Shown in pieces: positions 1 to 8,401 of a DNA stretch of 10,924 bases; the first letter of the stretch is position 1, and every line of letters starts with the position of its first letter. This DNA is from Candidatus Nitrosopumilus sp. (GTDB lineage Archaea > Thermoproteota > Nitrososphaeria > Nitrososphaerales > Nitrosopumilaceae), in NCBI GenBank assembly GCA_029941825.1, contig JAPYTM010000023.1, forward strand, positions 1 to 10,924, written 5' to 3'. The notes under the pieces were generated by a model. The model was not told the origin of the DNA, made no database searches, and saw only the letters and a list, made by a program, of their open reading frames with translations. The position numbers were made by a program, and so were the translations under genes.

Positions 1-26
1 CTGAATGTGGTACAACACAAGAATAA
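1..26 (+). CDS. C-terminal end of a gene entering from the left, possibly a zinc-ribbon protein (partial)
   Basis: Reading from base 3, the plus strand gives E-C-G-T-T-Q-E followed by TAA at 24-26. The ECG tripeptide followed by a few residues and a stop resembles the last cysteine knuckle of a C-terminal zinc ribbon, like those ending the two zinc-ribbon proteins nearby. A T-rich stretch follows at 35-45, as expected past the end of an archaeal gene, and the next gene converges on it. Only seven codons are visible, so the reading frame and the family are guesses that the bases to the left would settle. Confidence 0.35.
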
Positions 27-34
27 GAAAATAA

Positions 35-45
35 TTTTTAATTTT
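35..45 (+). terminator. T-rich stretch between convergent genes
   Basis: A run of five T, an AA, and four more T follow the putative plus-strand stop at 24-26. Archaeal RNA polymerase terminates at U-rich tracts without needing a hairpin. On the other strand the sequence past the minus-strand stop at 44 is also T-rich (about 20-38), so the short overlap region could end transcription from both sides. Inferred from composition only. Confidence 0.35.
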
Positions 46-571
46 ATGCTCTAGATCCACACTTCGTGCAAAATTTAGAATTGGGTCTTAGTTCAGCACC
101 ACATGAAGAACATCCATTTCCACTAGATAGAGCAACAGTTGGTCTAGGCATTAAACGTGGATCTGGTGATGGTAAAGTTCCAGGGTCTCCAAATGTTTCT
201 TGTGCAGATACAATTCCAGGTGGACCACCTCCAACTGGATTTTCTGAAGTTCCTGCTCTTGGCGGTACACCACCTGGAGTCATTCCAGCAGTTCCCATTC
301 CAGGCATCAATCCAGGGGATTGTGTATTTCCAGAACCTGAACCCATAGATTTTTTCATTTCAAATAGTACTTTGATTGCTAAAAATTCTAATGCAGAATA
401 TGCTACTGTATAATCACCTAATTTTTGGAAAAATTCTTTGTCACTCAATTGACCTTTTTTGTACATGTTGTTAGTATCTAGAAAGGTTTCATAGTATCCT
501 TGAGATTCATCAAATAGACTTTCTAGTTTTTCATATAGCATTCCAAGTGTATCTACTTCACCAAACGACAT
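44..571 (-). CDS. Protein with helical N-terminus, Gly/Pro-rich linker and C-terminal zinc ribbon
   Basis: This is a 175-residue soluble protein from the ATG at 571. Residues 1-76 are charged and probably helical. Residues 77-150 form a low-complexity linker rich in Gly, Pro and Met. Residues 154-171 form a zinc ribbon with Cys154, Cys157, Cys168 and Cys171 (CxxC-x10-CxxC), the type found at the tails of many archaeal proteins of unknown role. The frame stays open to a TTG at 583, but a TATA box at 592-599 would place the transcript start at or next to the ATG at 571, so I use the shorter form. The ribbon resembles that of the protein at 1080-1802. Function is unknown; a protein- or nucleic-acid-binding adaptor is possible, but nothing in the sequence proves it. 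Confidence 0.8.
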   Translation of the reverse strand: MSFGEVDTLGMLYEKLESLFDESQGYYETFLDTNNMYKKGQLSDKEFFQKLGDYTVAYSALEFLAIKVLFEMKKSMGSGSGNTQSPGLMPGMGTAGMTPGGVPPRAGTSENPVGGGPPGIVSAQETFGDPGTLPSPDPRLMPRPTVALSSGNGCSSCGAELRPNSKFCTKCGSRA

Positions 572-591
572 AATCTGTCTCAATTTTTGGA

Positions 592-599
592 ATATTAAT
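592..599 (-). promoter_or_regulatory. TATA box for the zinc-ribbon gene ending at 44
   Basis: The minus strand reads TTAATATT here, 20 nt before the ATG at 571. This spacing predicts an almost leaderless transcript and argues against the TTG start at 583. Confidence 0.5.
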
Positions 600-610
600 T
601 ACTTTAGGAT

Positions 611-626
611 CAAAAAAGAAGGAAAA
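611..626 (-). terminator. T-rich terminator after the thioredoxin gene
   Basis: The minus strand reads TTTTCCTTCTTTTTTG, starting 12 nt past the thioredoxin stop at 638. A pyrimidine stretch with a T6 run is a typical archaeal intrinsic termination signal. It lies just upstream of the TATA box of the next gene, so it would separate the two transcripts. Confidence 0.5.
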
Positions 627-637
627 CGTGTTGTGAT

Positions 638-964
<327 letters not shown>

Positions 965-1043
965 TGTACAAATATTTTATTGACCGTACCTAAAAATGTT
1001 CACCAGAATTAACACCATATTTTTTGTAGGGAAATTAATTTTG

Positions 1044-1050
1044 ATATATA
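1044..1050 (+). promoter_or_regulatory. TATA box for the zinc-ribbon/PRC-barrel gene
   Basis: ATATATA lies 29 nt before the ATG at 1080, giving a predicted transcript start only a few bases before the start codon. An overlapping second candidate, TTAAAT, lies at 1052-1057. The promoter probably also serves the signal peptidase gene 43 bases past the end of this gene. Confidence 0.5.
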
Positions 1051-1079
1051 CTTAAATGACGTTTTGCTAAAACTCAGAC

Positions 1080-1802
1080 ATGAGTGAGGAGGTTAGATTA
1101 AAAAAATTAAGAGGTTCTGGCGGTTATATAATGGCCAGAGTAACTGATGAACAACAGGTAAAGGGAAATTTAGGCGGTCCTGACTTATTTTTAGCACCAA
1201 TAGGTAGATTGGATGCTGAATTGATTTCTAAACATTTTTGCAATACGTGTGAAAAAGAATTTGAAGGTCCTCCAAAAATAGAATTTGAGAATCCTAATGA
1301 AGAAGTTGCAGAGAATCTGATTCTTGCAGAAAGAGGACAGTACATTTGTAATTCCTGTAATTCTTCAATTGCAGAATATAGGGAATTCAAAAAACCCGAT
1401 GAAGCAAGTGAAATAGGAGATGCAAAACCAATAGGATCTGCAGTTGAAAGTGTACCTCAACAAGTTCCAGAACCAGTAATACAAACGCCACAAGAAACAG
1501 TCACACAAGCAGGACCAGTGACTTCAATTAGTTCAATTGAAGGAAAATTAGTATATGATGAAAAGGCTAACAAGATTGGAATTGCAAAACAAGTAGGTAT
1601 TGACTCTACACAATCAATGGTTCTAGTTATAACTAAAAATGATAACACAGAAGGTAGCATACAATGGAATAGTATCAAAAAAGTAGGGGAAGTAATTCTT
1701 TTAGGAAATCCAGAATCTAGTCAACCAGGAAAATGCTCTAATTGTGGATTTGTAAACAAAGAAGGTTCTAAATTCTGTGAAGATTGCGGAACCAAGATCT
1801 AG
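1080..1802 (+). CDS. Multi-zinc-ribbon protein with PRC-barrel-like domain
   Basis: A 240-residue soluble protein with three parts. Residues 1-105 contain two CxxC pairs, Cys54/Cys57 and Cys90/Cys93, which can form one zinc site with a long insert. Residues 106-147 are a Pro/Gln/Thr-rich linker. Residues 150-210 look like a PRC-barrel strand set, with SSIEGKLVYDEKANKIG followed by an IQWNSIKKVGEVILLG end. Residues 219-236 form a C-terminal zinc ribbon (Cys219, Cys222, Cys233, Cys236). PRC barrels in archaea occur in RNA-processing and cell-division proteins (for example CdvA and CdpB), but I cannot assign this protein to either. The next gene on the same strand, 43 bases on, encodes signal peptidase; the two may share a transcript. 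The domain reading is an inference from pattern; the function is unknown. Confidence 0.85.
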   Translation: MSEEVRLKKLRGSGGYIMARVTDEQQVKGNLGGPDLFLAPIGRLDAELISKHFCNTCEKEFEGPPKIEFENPNEEVAENLILAERGQYICNSCNSSIAEYREFKKPDEASEIGDAKPIGSAVESVPQQVPEPVIQTPQETVTQAGPVTSISSIEGKLVYDEKANKIGIAKQVGIDSTQSMVLVITKNDNTEGSIQWNSIKKVGEVILLGNPESSQPGKCSNCGFVNKEGSKFCEDCGTKI

Positions 1803-1845
1803 TAACTAGTAAATTTAATCAATGGTACAATAGGCGATAATACAA

Positions 1846-2547
1846 TTGGCAAAAAAGTCTATTTCAAAAGGAGTTATCAAAGATATCATAATTGTAGGTG
1901 TCGGAGTTTTAGTAATTTGGATTGGTCTTCAAGTAGCATTTGGAACACAAAATCCATTTTATGTTGTTGCCAGTGGAAGTATGATTCCAGAATTATTGGT
2001 ATACGATGTATTAGTAGTTCAAGGACATGAACCGTTTGAGGATATTGAAATTGGGGACATCATTGTTTTTAATCGGCCATCAGATCACAATAGAGTAATT
2101 GTTCACAGAGTGGTTTCAATAATTAATGATGATCCTAAAACAATTAGAACACAAGGGGACGCAAACCCTGCATCAATTCCTGGAACGGACTTTCCAATTA
2201 CTGAAGAAGAGTACATAGGAAAAGTAGCACATGTGCTTCCACAGGTTGGATATGTAACACAGTTACTAAAACCACCAGTAAACTATGTCATAATTGTAAT
2301 TATAGTAGGAATTATGGTGATTAAACAAATAACAAAAAAGAAAAAAGAAAATAAGAATAAAATATCAGATTTATCCGATTCAGAAAATACAGATACAGTT
2401 GAAGAATTATTAGATATTAACAAGATGAGAAAAGATTCAGAATATTCTGAACATGTAGAAAAATTAGAGATATTAGAAGATAAAAAAGATGAATTTGTAA
2501 AGGAGAATAAAACAGATGATATATCTGAGAAAGAAAATAAAGAATAA
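1846..2547 (+). CDS. Signal peptidase I, archaeal/ER (SEC11-like) type
   Basis: A 233-residue membrane serine protease that removes signal peptides from secreted proteins. Residues 10-31 form the N-terminal membrane anchor. The catalytic box ASGSMIPEL carries Ser45. The second catalytic box VIVHRVV has His87 where bacterial enzymes have Lys, which marks the archaeal/ER type. QGDAN with Asp105, and Asp115 downstream, supply the acidic partners. Residues 145-161 form a second membrane helix, followed by an unusually long, highly charged tail of about 70 residues, probably cytoplasmic. The start is TTG at 1846: an upstream in-frame ATG at 1822 runs into TAG after three codons, and the next Met is inside the active site. 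A weak TATA-like AAATTTAA lies at 1811-1818, or the gene may be co-transcribed with its upstream neighbour. The secreted protein at 8398-8850 is a candidate substrate type. Confidence 0.93.
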   Translation: MAKKSISKGVIKDIIIVGVGVLVIWIGLQVAFGTQNPFYVVASGSMIPELLVYDVLVVQGHEPFEDIEIGDIIVFNRPSDHNRVIVHRVVSIINDDPKTIRTQGDANPASIPGTDFPITEEEYIGKVAHVLPQVGYVTQLLKPPVNYVIIVIIVGIMVIKQITKKKKENKNKISDLSDSENTDTVEELLDINKMRKDSEYSEHVEKLEILEDKKDEFVKENKTDDISEKENKE

Positions 2548-2568
2548 ATAAAATCTGCTAAAATTCAG

Positions 2569-2633
2569 GCAAACAGGTTCACATTATACCAAAACAAAAG
2601 TATTAGATCGTCCTGTTTGCGTGGCGGTATAAT
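2569..2633 (+). other. Two interleaved perfect inverted repeats, candidate RNA pseudoknot
   Basis: GCAAACAGG at 2569-2577 is the exact reverse complement of CCTGTTTGC at 2612-2620, and ATTATACC at 2583-2590 is the exact reverse complement of GGTATAAT at 2626-2633. The order A-B-A'-B', with 5 nt between A and B and again 5 nt between A' and B', is that of an H-type pseudoknot with stems of 9 and 8 base pairs and a 21-nt middle loop. It begins 22 bases after the signal peptidase stop, in the rest of the 206-base gap 2548-2753. The repeats are seen directly; folding, expression and role are inference. It could be a 3' UTR element, a small RNA, or a protein-binding DNA site. Confidence 0.45.
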
Positions 2634-2719
2634 TACGTCAAAATTACTAAAAAAGGATCCGGATAAATCATTAGTTTCAAAAGTAGAATCATTTATGAAT
2701 TAGATATGATTTTTATCAA

Positions 2720-2742
2720 TTTCACAAATAGAATTTGTGAAA
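2720..2742. terminator. Hairpin between convergent genes, possible terminator or transcript end stabiliser
   Basis: TTTCACAAA at 2720-2728 and TTTGTGAAA at 2734-2742 are perfect inverted repeats of 9 bases with a 5-base loop. The hairpin lies 11 bases past the dehydratase stop on the minus strand and at the far end of the region following signal peptidase on the plus strand, after a T5 run at about 2710-2714. No long T run follows on either strand, so it may protect transcript ends rather than cause termination. Confidence 0.4.
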
Positions 2743-2753
2743 ATTATTTCAAT

Positions 2754-4280
<1,527 letters not shown>

Positions 4281-4283
4281 GTA

Positions 4284-4305
4284 ACAACATTTGTTCTCAT
4301 GTTGT
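4284..4305. promoter_or_regulatory. Inverted repeat between TATA box and start of the dehydratase gene, candidate operator
   Basis: ACAACAT at 4284-4290 and ATGTTGT at 4299-4305 are perfect inverted repeats of 7 bases separated by 8. They fill the space between the TATA box (4305-4310) and the ATG (4280), where a bound repressor would block polymerase. No regulator is identified. Confidence 0.35.
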
Positions 4306-4310
4306 ATAAA
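4305..4310 (-). promoter_or_regulatory. TATA box for 4-hydroxybutyryl-CoA dehydratase
   Basis: The minus strand reads TTTATA, 24 nt before the ATG at 4280, so the transcript should begin within a few bases of the start codon. It gives the dehydratase its own promoter inside the 74-base gap after the acyl-CoA synthetase. Confidence 0.65.
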
Positions 4311-4354
4311 TATTCTAAATTAGTATAAAGCTAAATTTTAGGAGTGAATTAAAA

Positions 4355-6451
4355 TTATAAACCTATTCGAACATCAAGAATACGACATCCTTTACCTTTC
4401 TCCATTACAAGAACAGGATTCATGTCTAATTCTTTGATTTCTTTAAAGTCAGAAACCAGTTGAGATAATCTCTGAATACACTCAGAGAGTTTAGGTATAT
4501 CTGAAGGCTTTTCACCTCTTACTCCTTGTAATATCTTTTGAGTTTTAATTGAGGCAATCATATCATCAGCTTCTTTATCAGTTACTGGTGCAATCTTGAA
4601 TGTAACATCTTTTAGAACTTCTACATAAATTCCTCCCATTCCAAGCATAATTACTGGACCAAATCCAGGCTCTTGTTTTGAACCAATGATTAATTCTTTG
4701 CCTCCTTTTACCATCTCTACAATCAAAACACCTTTGATCTCAGCTTTCTTGTTGTAATTTTTAGCATTTTTAATAATCGTTTTAAATGCATCTTTAATTT
4801 CAGAATTATTAGTCAAGTTTACTTTTACACCACCTGCATCAGATTTATGAATAATTTGTGGTGATGCAATTTTCATTACTACTGGATAACCAATCTTCTT
4901 TGCAATTTTTACTGCTTCTGCTTCATTTACTGCAAGTGCACTTGAAGGTAATGGTAAACCATATGCTTTGAGAACTTCTTGTCCTTCTTCTTCCAGAAGA
5001 TTTGGTCGTTTTTCTTTTTTGACTTTATCAAAAATTTTCTGTGCTTTTGCTTTGTTTACCTTAAATTTAGTAATTTTTCCAGGTGATGATATTGTCCAAT
5101 TAGAAAATCTAATCATTGCTGCAAGAGTTCGGATTGCACCTTCTGCATAAGTATAGTATGGCACACCTCCATCAGCTAAAATTTCTCTGTTTGTAATTCC
5201 TTCATCCAATCCCATTAAACTTGCAAGCATTGTTTTTTTATATTTCTTGGACATTGTAACAATCACTTCAGCAAGTTTGTCATAGTTTAGAGTACCAGAA
5301 GGAGTACACATCGTAATAACAGAGCCAACTTTTGGATGTTTTAGTACACGATCTAATACATTATGAAATCGATTAAAATCAGCATCACCAACAATATCAA
5401 CAGGGTTTCTAGAGCTTCCCCAAGGTGGAATTACCTCATCAATCTTTTTTCTAATACTTGTGATATCTGCCATTTTAATTTTCATTTTAGAACATGCATC
5501 AGTTGAAATAATTGCAGGGCCTCCTGCATTTGAAACAATTACAAGTTCACCACCTGATGGTAACGGTTGTTTAGAAAATGCAGTTGCATAATCAAATAAT
5601 TCTTCCATAGTATCAACCCTAATTGCTCCTGATTGTTTCAATAGAGCATCATAGATTTCATCTGAACCCATCAAAGCTCCAGTATGAGACATTGCAGCCT
5701 TTGCACCTTCAGGACTACGACCAGATTTTAGAACAAGGACAGGTTTTTTGAGTTTTTTAGTAATATTTTTACAAACTTTAAGGAATTCTTGACCATCACC
5801 CATGTCTTCAAGATACATCACAATAACTTCAGTTTGTTTATGATTTGCCAGTATCTTTAGAACATCAACTTCACTCATTGTAGCTTTATTCCCTAAACTG
5901 ATTACTGCAGAAAATCCAATACCCTGAGCACTAGCATCTTCAACTAATGCAGCACATATTGCACCACTTTGTGATACAAGTGCAATTTTTCCAGACTTTG
6001 GAGTGATTTTAAGAAATGTTGAATTCATCATTGTTTTTGGATCAAGATTCATGATGCCAAGACAATTGGGCCCAATGATTTGGATTTTGTAGTTTTTTGC
6101 AATATCTTTAATTTGTTGTTCTCGTTTTGCACCTTCTTCATCTACTTCTTTAAAACCAGCTGTAATGATAATGACACCTTTAATTTTTTTCTTACCACAT
6201 TCTTCTAAGACATCTGCAACGAGTGTATTTTTAATAACAATTATTGCAAGATCAATTGGTTTTGAAACATCTAAAACACTCTTGTATGCTTTTTTGTAAA
6301 AGACAGTTTCCCTAGAAGAACTAATTGGATAAACAATGCCAGTAAAACCATTCATAATGTTTGAAGTTATTGTAGCTCCAACACTTCCTCTTTTGTCAGA
6401 TGCACCAATTACTGCAATTGATTTTGGTGACAAAAAAACAGATTCTGTCAT
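4355..6451 (-). CDS. Acyl-CoA synthetase (ADP-forming), probably 4-hydroxybutyrate-CoA ligase
   Basis: From the ATG at 6451 this is a 698-residue single-chain NDP-forming acyl-CoA synthetase with alpha and beta parts fused. The CoA-binding Rossmann domain (about 5-135) starts SPKSIAVIGAS. Two flavodoxin-like ligase subdomains follow to about 455, with the phosphohistidine His256 in MSHTGALMGSDE. The ATP-grasp domain (about 485-698) carries His535 in IIHKSDAGGVK and the ELDMNPVLV metal-binding strand near the end. The enzyme makes acyl-CoA from acid, CoA and ATP, releasing ADP plus phosphate, which costs less than AMP-forming ligases. The neighbouring dehydratase, and the known pairing in Nitrosopumilus, point to 4-hydroxybutyrate as substrate; 3-hydroxypropionate, used by a paralogue, cannot be excluded from sequence. 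The frame extends to a TTG at 6466, but that lies only 4 nt from the TATA box at 6471-6478, so the ATG is chosen. Confidence 0.94.
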   Translation of the reverse strand: MTESVFLSPKSIAVIGASDKRGSVGATITSNIMNGFTGIVYPISSSRETVFYKKAYKSVLDVSKPIDLAIIVIKNTLVADVLEECGKKKIKGVIIITAGFKEVDEEGAKREQQIKDIAKNYKIQIIGPNCLGIMNLDPKTMMNSTFLKITPKSGKIALVSQSGAICAALVEDASAQGIGFSAVISLGNKATMSEVDVLKILANHKQTEVIVMYLEDMGDGQEFLKVCKNITKKLKKPVLVLKSGRSPEGAKAAMSHTGALMGSDEIYDALLKQSGAIRVDTMEELFDYATAFSKQPLPSGGELVIVSNAGGPAIISTDACSKMKIKMADITSIRKKIDEVIPPWGSSRNPVDIVGDADFNRFHNVLDRVLKHPKVGSVITMCTPSGTLNYDKLAEVIVTMSKKYKKTMLASLMGLDEGITNREILADGGVPYYTYAEGAIRTLAAMIRFSNWTISSPGKITKFKVNKAKAQKIFDKVKKEKRPNLLEEEGQEVLKAYGLPLPSSALAVNEAEAVKIAKKIGYPVVMKIASPQIIHKSDAGGVKVNLTNNSEIKDAFKTIIKNAKNYNKKAEIKGVLIVEMVKGGKELIIGSKQEPGFGPVIMLGMGGIYVEVLKDVTFKIAPVTDKEADDMIASIKTQKILQGVRGEKPSDIPKLSECIQRLSQLVSDFKEIKELDMNPVLVMEKGKGCRILDVRIGL

Positions 6452-6470
6452 TATGTTGAATCTCAAGATT

Positions 6471-6478
6471 TTATATAA
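6471..6478 (-). promoter_or_regulatory. TATA box for the ADP-forming acyl-CoA synthetase
   Basis: TTATATAA, itself a palindrome, lies 19 nt before the ATG at 6451. It is the most canonical TATA box in the window and decides against the TTG start at 6466. It sits in the 62-base gap after the RNase H gene. Confidence 0.7.
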
Positions 6479-6513
6479 TAAAGTTATTCATGGAAATTTC
6501 TGATCTATTGTTT

Positions 6514-6870
6514 TTAGCTTCCCAGCATTTTTCCGGCTAAATTTTCTTTTCTAGGAATCCACACTATTGTAAGATTAGAAAATTTTCCAATAACACCCCA
6601 AGCTTCGCGTGCTAGATTTCTGAGTGTTTCATTATTTATTGCAAATTCATGATTTAGTTGATTTACAGTATTTCTAGAATCACTGTAAATTGTGATCACA
6701 GCATTTGAATCAACATACTTGTTTAATGCTAAAATTATTGCCAAGTATTCAGCCTGATTGTTAGTTAAATCAGATTTTTTTTCATAAAATGATTCTCCTG
6801 TTTCTTTTACAAAATATCCATATCCACTATTAGAACCTCCAGAACCATCAACATACACACTAATTTCCAT
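6514..6870 (-). CDS. Type 1 ribonuclease H-like protein (last catalytic Asp absent)
   Basis: A 118-residue compact RNase HI domain. The fold signature is YVDGSGGSNSGYGYF at 6-20 with Asp8, NNQAEYLAI at 38-46 with Glu41, and YSDSRNTVNQL at 62-72 with Asp64; these are the D-E-D core that binds two metal ions to cut RNA in RNA/DNA hybrids. The C-terminal motif reads RKENLAGKMLGS, where family members usually have N-x-x-A-D-x-L-A, so the fourth acidic residue is Gly113. It is short compared with bacterial RNase HI and lacks the basic handle region. The start ATG at 6870 lies inside the end of the upstream membrane-protein gene, with an 11-base overlap, and GAGGT on the minus strand (6880-6884) forms a Shine-Dalgarno site 9 nt upstream, which suggests translational coupling. 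It may remove primers or R-loops, with reduced activity. Confidence 0.9.
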   Translation of the reverse strand: MEISVYVDGSGGSNSGYGYFVKETGESFYEKKSDLTNNQAEYLAIILALNKYVDSNAVITIYSDSRNTVNQLNHEFAINNETLRNLAREAWGVIGKFSNLTIVWIPRKENLAGKMLGS

Positions 6871-7303
6871 CTTTATACAACCTCGTAATTTTTACACTCA
6901 AATTAACTACTAACATGTAAATGATTGTGGATATGCCTTGCGATGCAATTGATGCCATGTAGGGATCATATTGTATTGTAAGGAAATAATATTGTAAAAC
7001 CCATCTAACAACAGTATAAACAATTTCAGCAATTCCGAGTGATGTAATTAATTTTTTAAGATCATGTTTTAGTTTTACAGTATCAGTTCCACCAGATTTT
7101 AATTGGTATTTTTTTCTGTTATCTAAATAAAATAATCCACTAAAAACAGAAAAATAAATGACATAATCTGCAATTGTAGTATATGTTGTATTCAGATAAT
7201 CTGATTGATCAGATAAAAATTGAGCAATTATTGCAGAAATAATTATTGATGCTGCAAATGCAACTAGAATATTTTTATTGAGTTGGATATATTCCTGTAA
7301 CAC
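6860..7303 (-). CDS. Four-helix membrane protein of unknown function
   Basis: A 147-residue protein from a GTG start at 7303; no in-frame ATG lies between the GTG and the first hydrophobic segment, and none was seen in the first ten codons upstream. Four hydrophobic segments are visible at about 11-29, 43-61, 86-108 and 115-138, with basic or mixed loops at 62-86 (RKKYQLK...KLKHDLKK) and a short charged C-terminus (RLYKDGN). The basic middle loop suggests a cytoplasmic position for it and for both termini. There are no cysteines and no recognisable catalytic motif; I do not recognise the family. It is the first gene of a two-gene unit: its last codons overlap the start of the RNase H gene by 11 bases. 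A functional link with RNase H is not evident and the pairing may be only transcriptional. Confidence 0.8.
   Translation of the reverse strand: MLQEYIQLNKNILVAFAASIIISAIIAQFLSDQSDYLNTTYTTIADYVIYFSVFSGLFYLDNRKKYQLKSGGTDTVKLKHDLKKLITSLGIAEIVYTVVRWVLQYYFLTIQYDPYMASIASQGISTIIYMLVVNLSVKITRLYKDGN
6880..6884 (-). promoter_or_regulatory. Ribosome binding site of the RNase H gene
   Basis: The minus strand reads GAGGT 9 nt before the ATG at 6870, inside the last codons of the upstream gene. It stands out because most genes here appear leaderless; an internal cistron needs such a site. Confidence 0.55.
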
Positions 7304-7480
7304 ACTATTTGATGATTTTTTGATACAATTAAACTCAATCTAGAATAATATTTAGGAAAATTATCAATCCTACAAGTTCTGCAATTCCTACCCCTAATAT
7401 GAGGATCATTTACCATGAATAATGAAAATTATTCCAATGTACTACTAAAAGGCATTTTGAATTTGAACTGTAATAGAAAG

Positions 7481-7488
7481 TATAAAAA
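7481..7488 (+). promoter_or_regulatory. BRE/TATA element upstream of the radical SAM gene
   Basis: GAAAG followed by TATAAAAA matches an archaeal purine-rich BRE plus TATA box. It lies 31 nt before the ATG at 7520 and would put the transcript start at about 7510. It falls inside the possible 35-codon extension from 7415, which argues for the shorter protein. Confidence 0.55.
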
Positions 7489-7519
7489 ACATAATCAAGC
7501 AAATTCCTTTGTAATACAT

Positions 7520-8401
7520 ATGATGTTAAATTATGACGCTCCATTATACAGGCCTCCTTCAGAAGCAAGATCATTAATTTTTCAAGTAACCTTAGGTTGT
7601 TCATTTAACGAATGTTCTTTTTGCGATATGTACAGATCAAAAGAATATTCTGAAAGATCATGGGATGAAATTAAAACAGAAATTGATATGATGGCAAATT
7701 ATTTACCTGATACTAAAAGAGTATTTCTTGCAGATGGAGATGCATTAAATCTTGATTCAGAGTTTATGATAAAAATTGTAAAATACATTAGAGTAAAATT
7801 TGCAAATATTGAAAGAATTTCTTGTTATGCAATGCCTATGAATATTTTAAAGAAAACACCTGAAGAACTAAAGAAAATGAATGAAGCTGGATTAAACATG
7901 TTCTATTTAGGAATTGAAAGTGGTTCAGATATTGTTCTAAAAAAAGTAACAAAAGGTGCTATTGCAAAAACAATCATCAAATCAGTCAACAAAGCAAAAG
8001 ATGCAGGTTACGAAATGTCTTGTATGATAATTTTAGGATTAGGAGGAAAAACATATTCTAAAGAACATATCAAAGGTACAGCTGAAGTAATTAGTGCATG
8101 TTCACCACAATATGTAGGAGCCCTAACTCTCTATTTGGAAAATGGGATTAAACAAGAATTTATTGATAAATTCGAAGGTGAATTCATCAAAATTAATGAT
8201 GATGAATCATTAAAAGAGCTTCATGACTTGATCAGTCAAATAGAGACTAAAAATGAAATTATTTTTAGAGCAAATCATGGTTCAAATGCATATACAATCA
8301 AAGGTACTTTTCCACAAGACAAACAAAATATGATAGATAAAATAGACTGGATGAAGCAACATCCAGAGATTATTCGTCCACAAGGATTACGAGGATTCTA
8401 A
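7520..8401 (+). CDS. Radical SAM protein of unknown substrate (Cx4Cx2C cluster motif)
   Basis: From the ATG at 7520 this is a 293-residue radical SAM enzyme. The [4Fe-4S] site is GCSFNECSFCDMY with Cys27, Cys32 and Cys35, spaced C-x4-C-x2-C rather than the usual C-x3-C-x2-C. It is preceded by NYDAPLYRPPSEARSL, the typical N-terminal stretch of a bacterial and archaeal group of uncharacterised radical SAM proteins. The SAM-binding barrel continues with FLADGDAL, the YLGIESGSD strand and MIILGLGGK. No extra cluster, B12 or TRAM domain is visible. The frame is open to an ATG at 7415 (328 residues), with a GAGG site at 7401-7404, but the extra 35 residues look unconserved and a good TATA box at 7481 sits inside them. 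The gene ends tail-to-tail with the secreted-protein gene, overlapping it by 4 bases. Its reaction is unknown. Confidence 0.88.
   Translation: MMLNYDAPLYRPPSEARSLIFQVTLGCSFNECSFCDMYRSKEYSERSWDEIKTEIDMMANYLPDTKRVFLADGDALNLDSEFMIKIVKYIRVKFANIERISCYAMPMNILKKTPEELKKMNEAGLNMFYLGIESGSDIVLKKVTKGAIAKTIIKSVNKAKDAGYEMSCMIILGLGGKTYSKEHIKGTAEVISACSPQYVGALTLYLENGIKQEFIDKFEGEFIKINDDESLKELHDLISQIETKNEIIFRANHGSNAYTIKGTFPQDKQNMIDKIDWMKQHPEIIRPQGLRGF

Noticed and set aside
66..413. Plus-strand open frame of 115 codons opposite the zinc-ribbon gene
   Set aside because: It mirrors the Gly/Pro-rich linker and the zinc ribbon on the other strand, has no promoter, and its residues show no domain pattern.
572..583. 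TTG start giving four more residues for the zinc-ribbon protein
   Set aside because: The TATA box at 592-599 places the transcript start near 571, so the TTG would lie upstream of the message.
1124..1678. Minus-strand open frames opposite the zinc-ribbon/PRC-barrel gene
   Set aside because: They are antisense shadows; the plus strand has four CxxC motifs and a promoter, while these show none.
2548..2753. tRNA or C/D-box RNA in the gap after signal peptidase
   Set aside because: No cloverleaf with a T-loop consensus and no paired C (RTGATGA) and D (CTGA) boxes were found by eye; only the interleaved repeats and a hairpin stand out.
6452..6466. TTG start giving five more residues for the acyl-CoA synthetase
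   Set aside because: It lies only 4 nt from the TATA box and would not be transcribed; the ATG at 6451 fits the spacing and the family N-terminus.
7410..7604. Minus-strand open frame of 64 codons opposite the radical SAM start
   Set aside because: It is antisense to the cluster-binding region, has no promoter and no recognisable domain.
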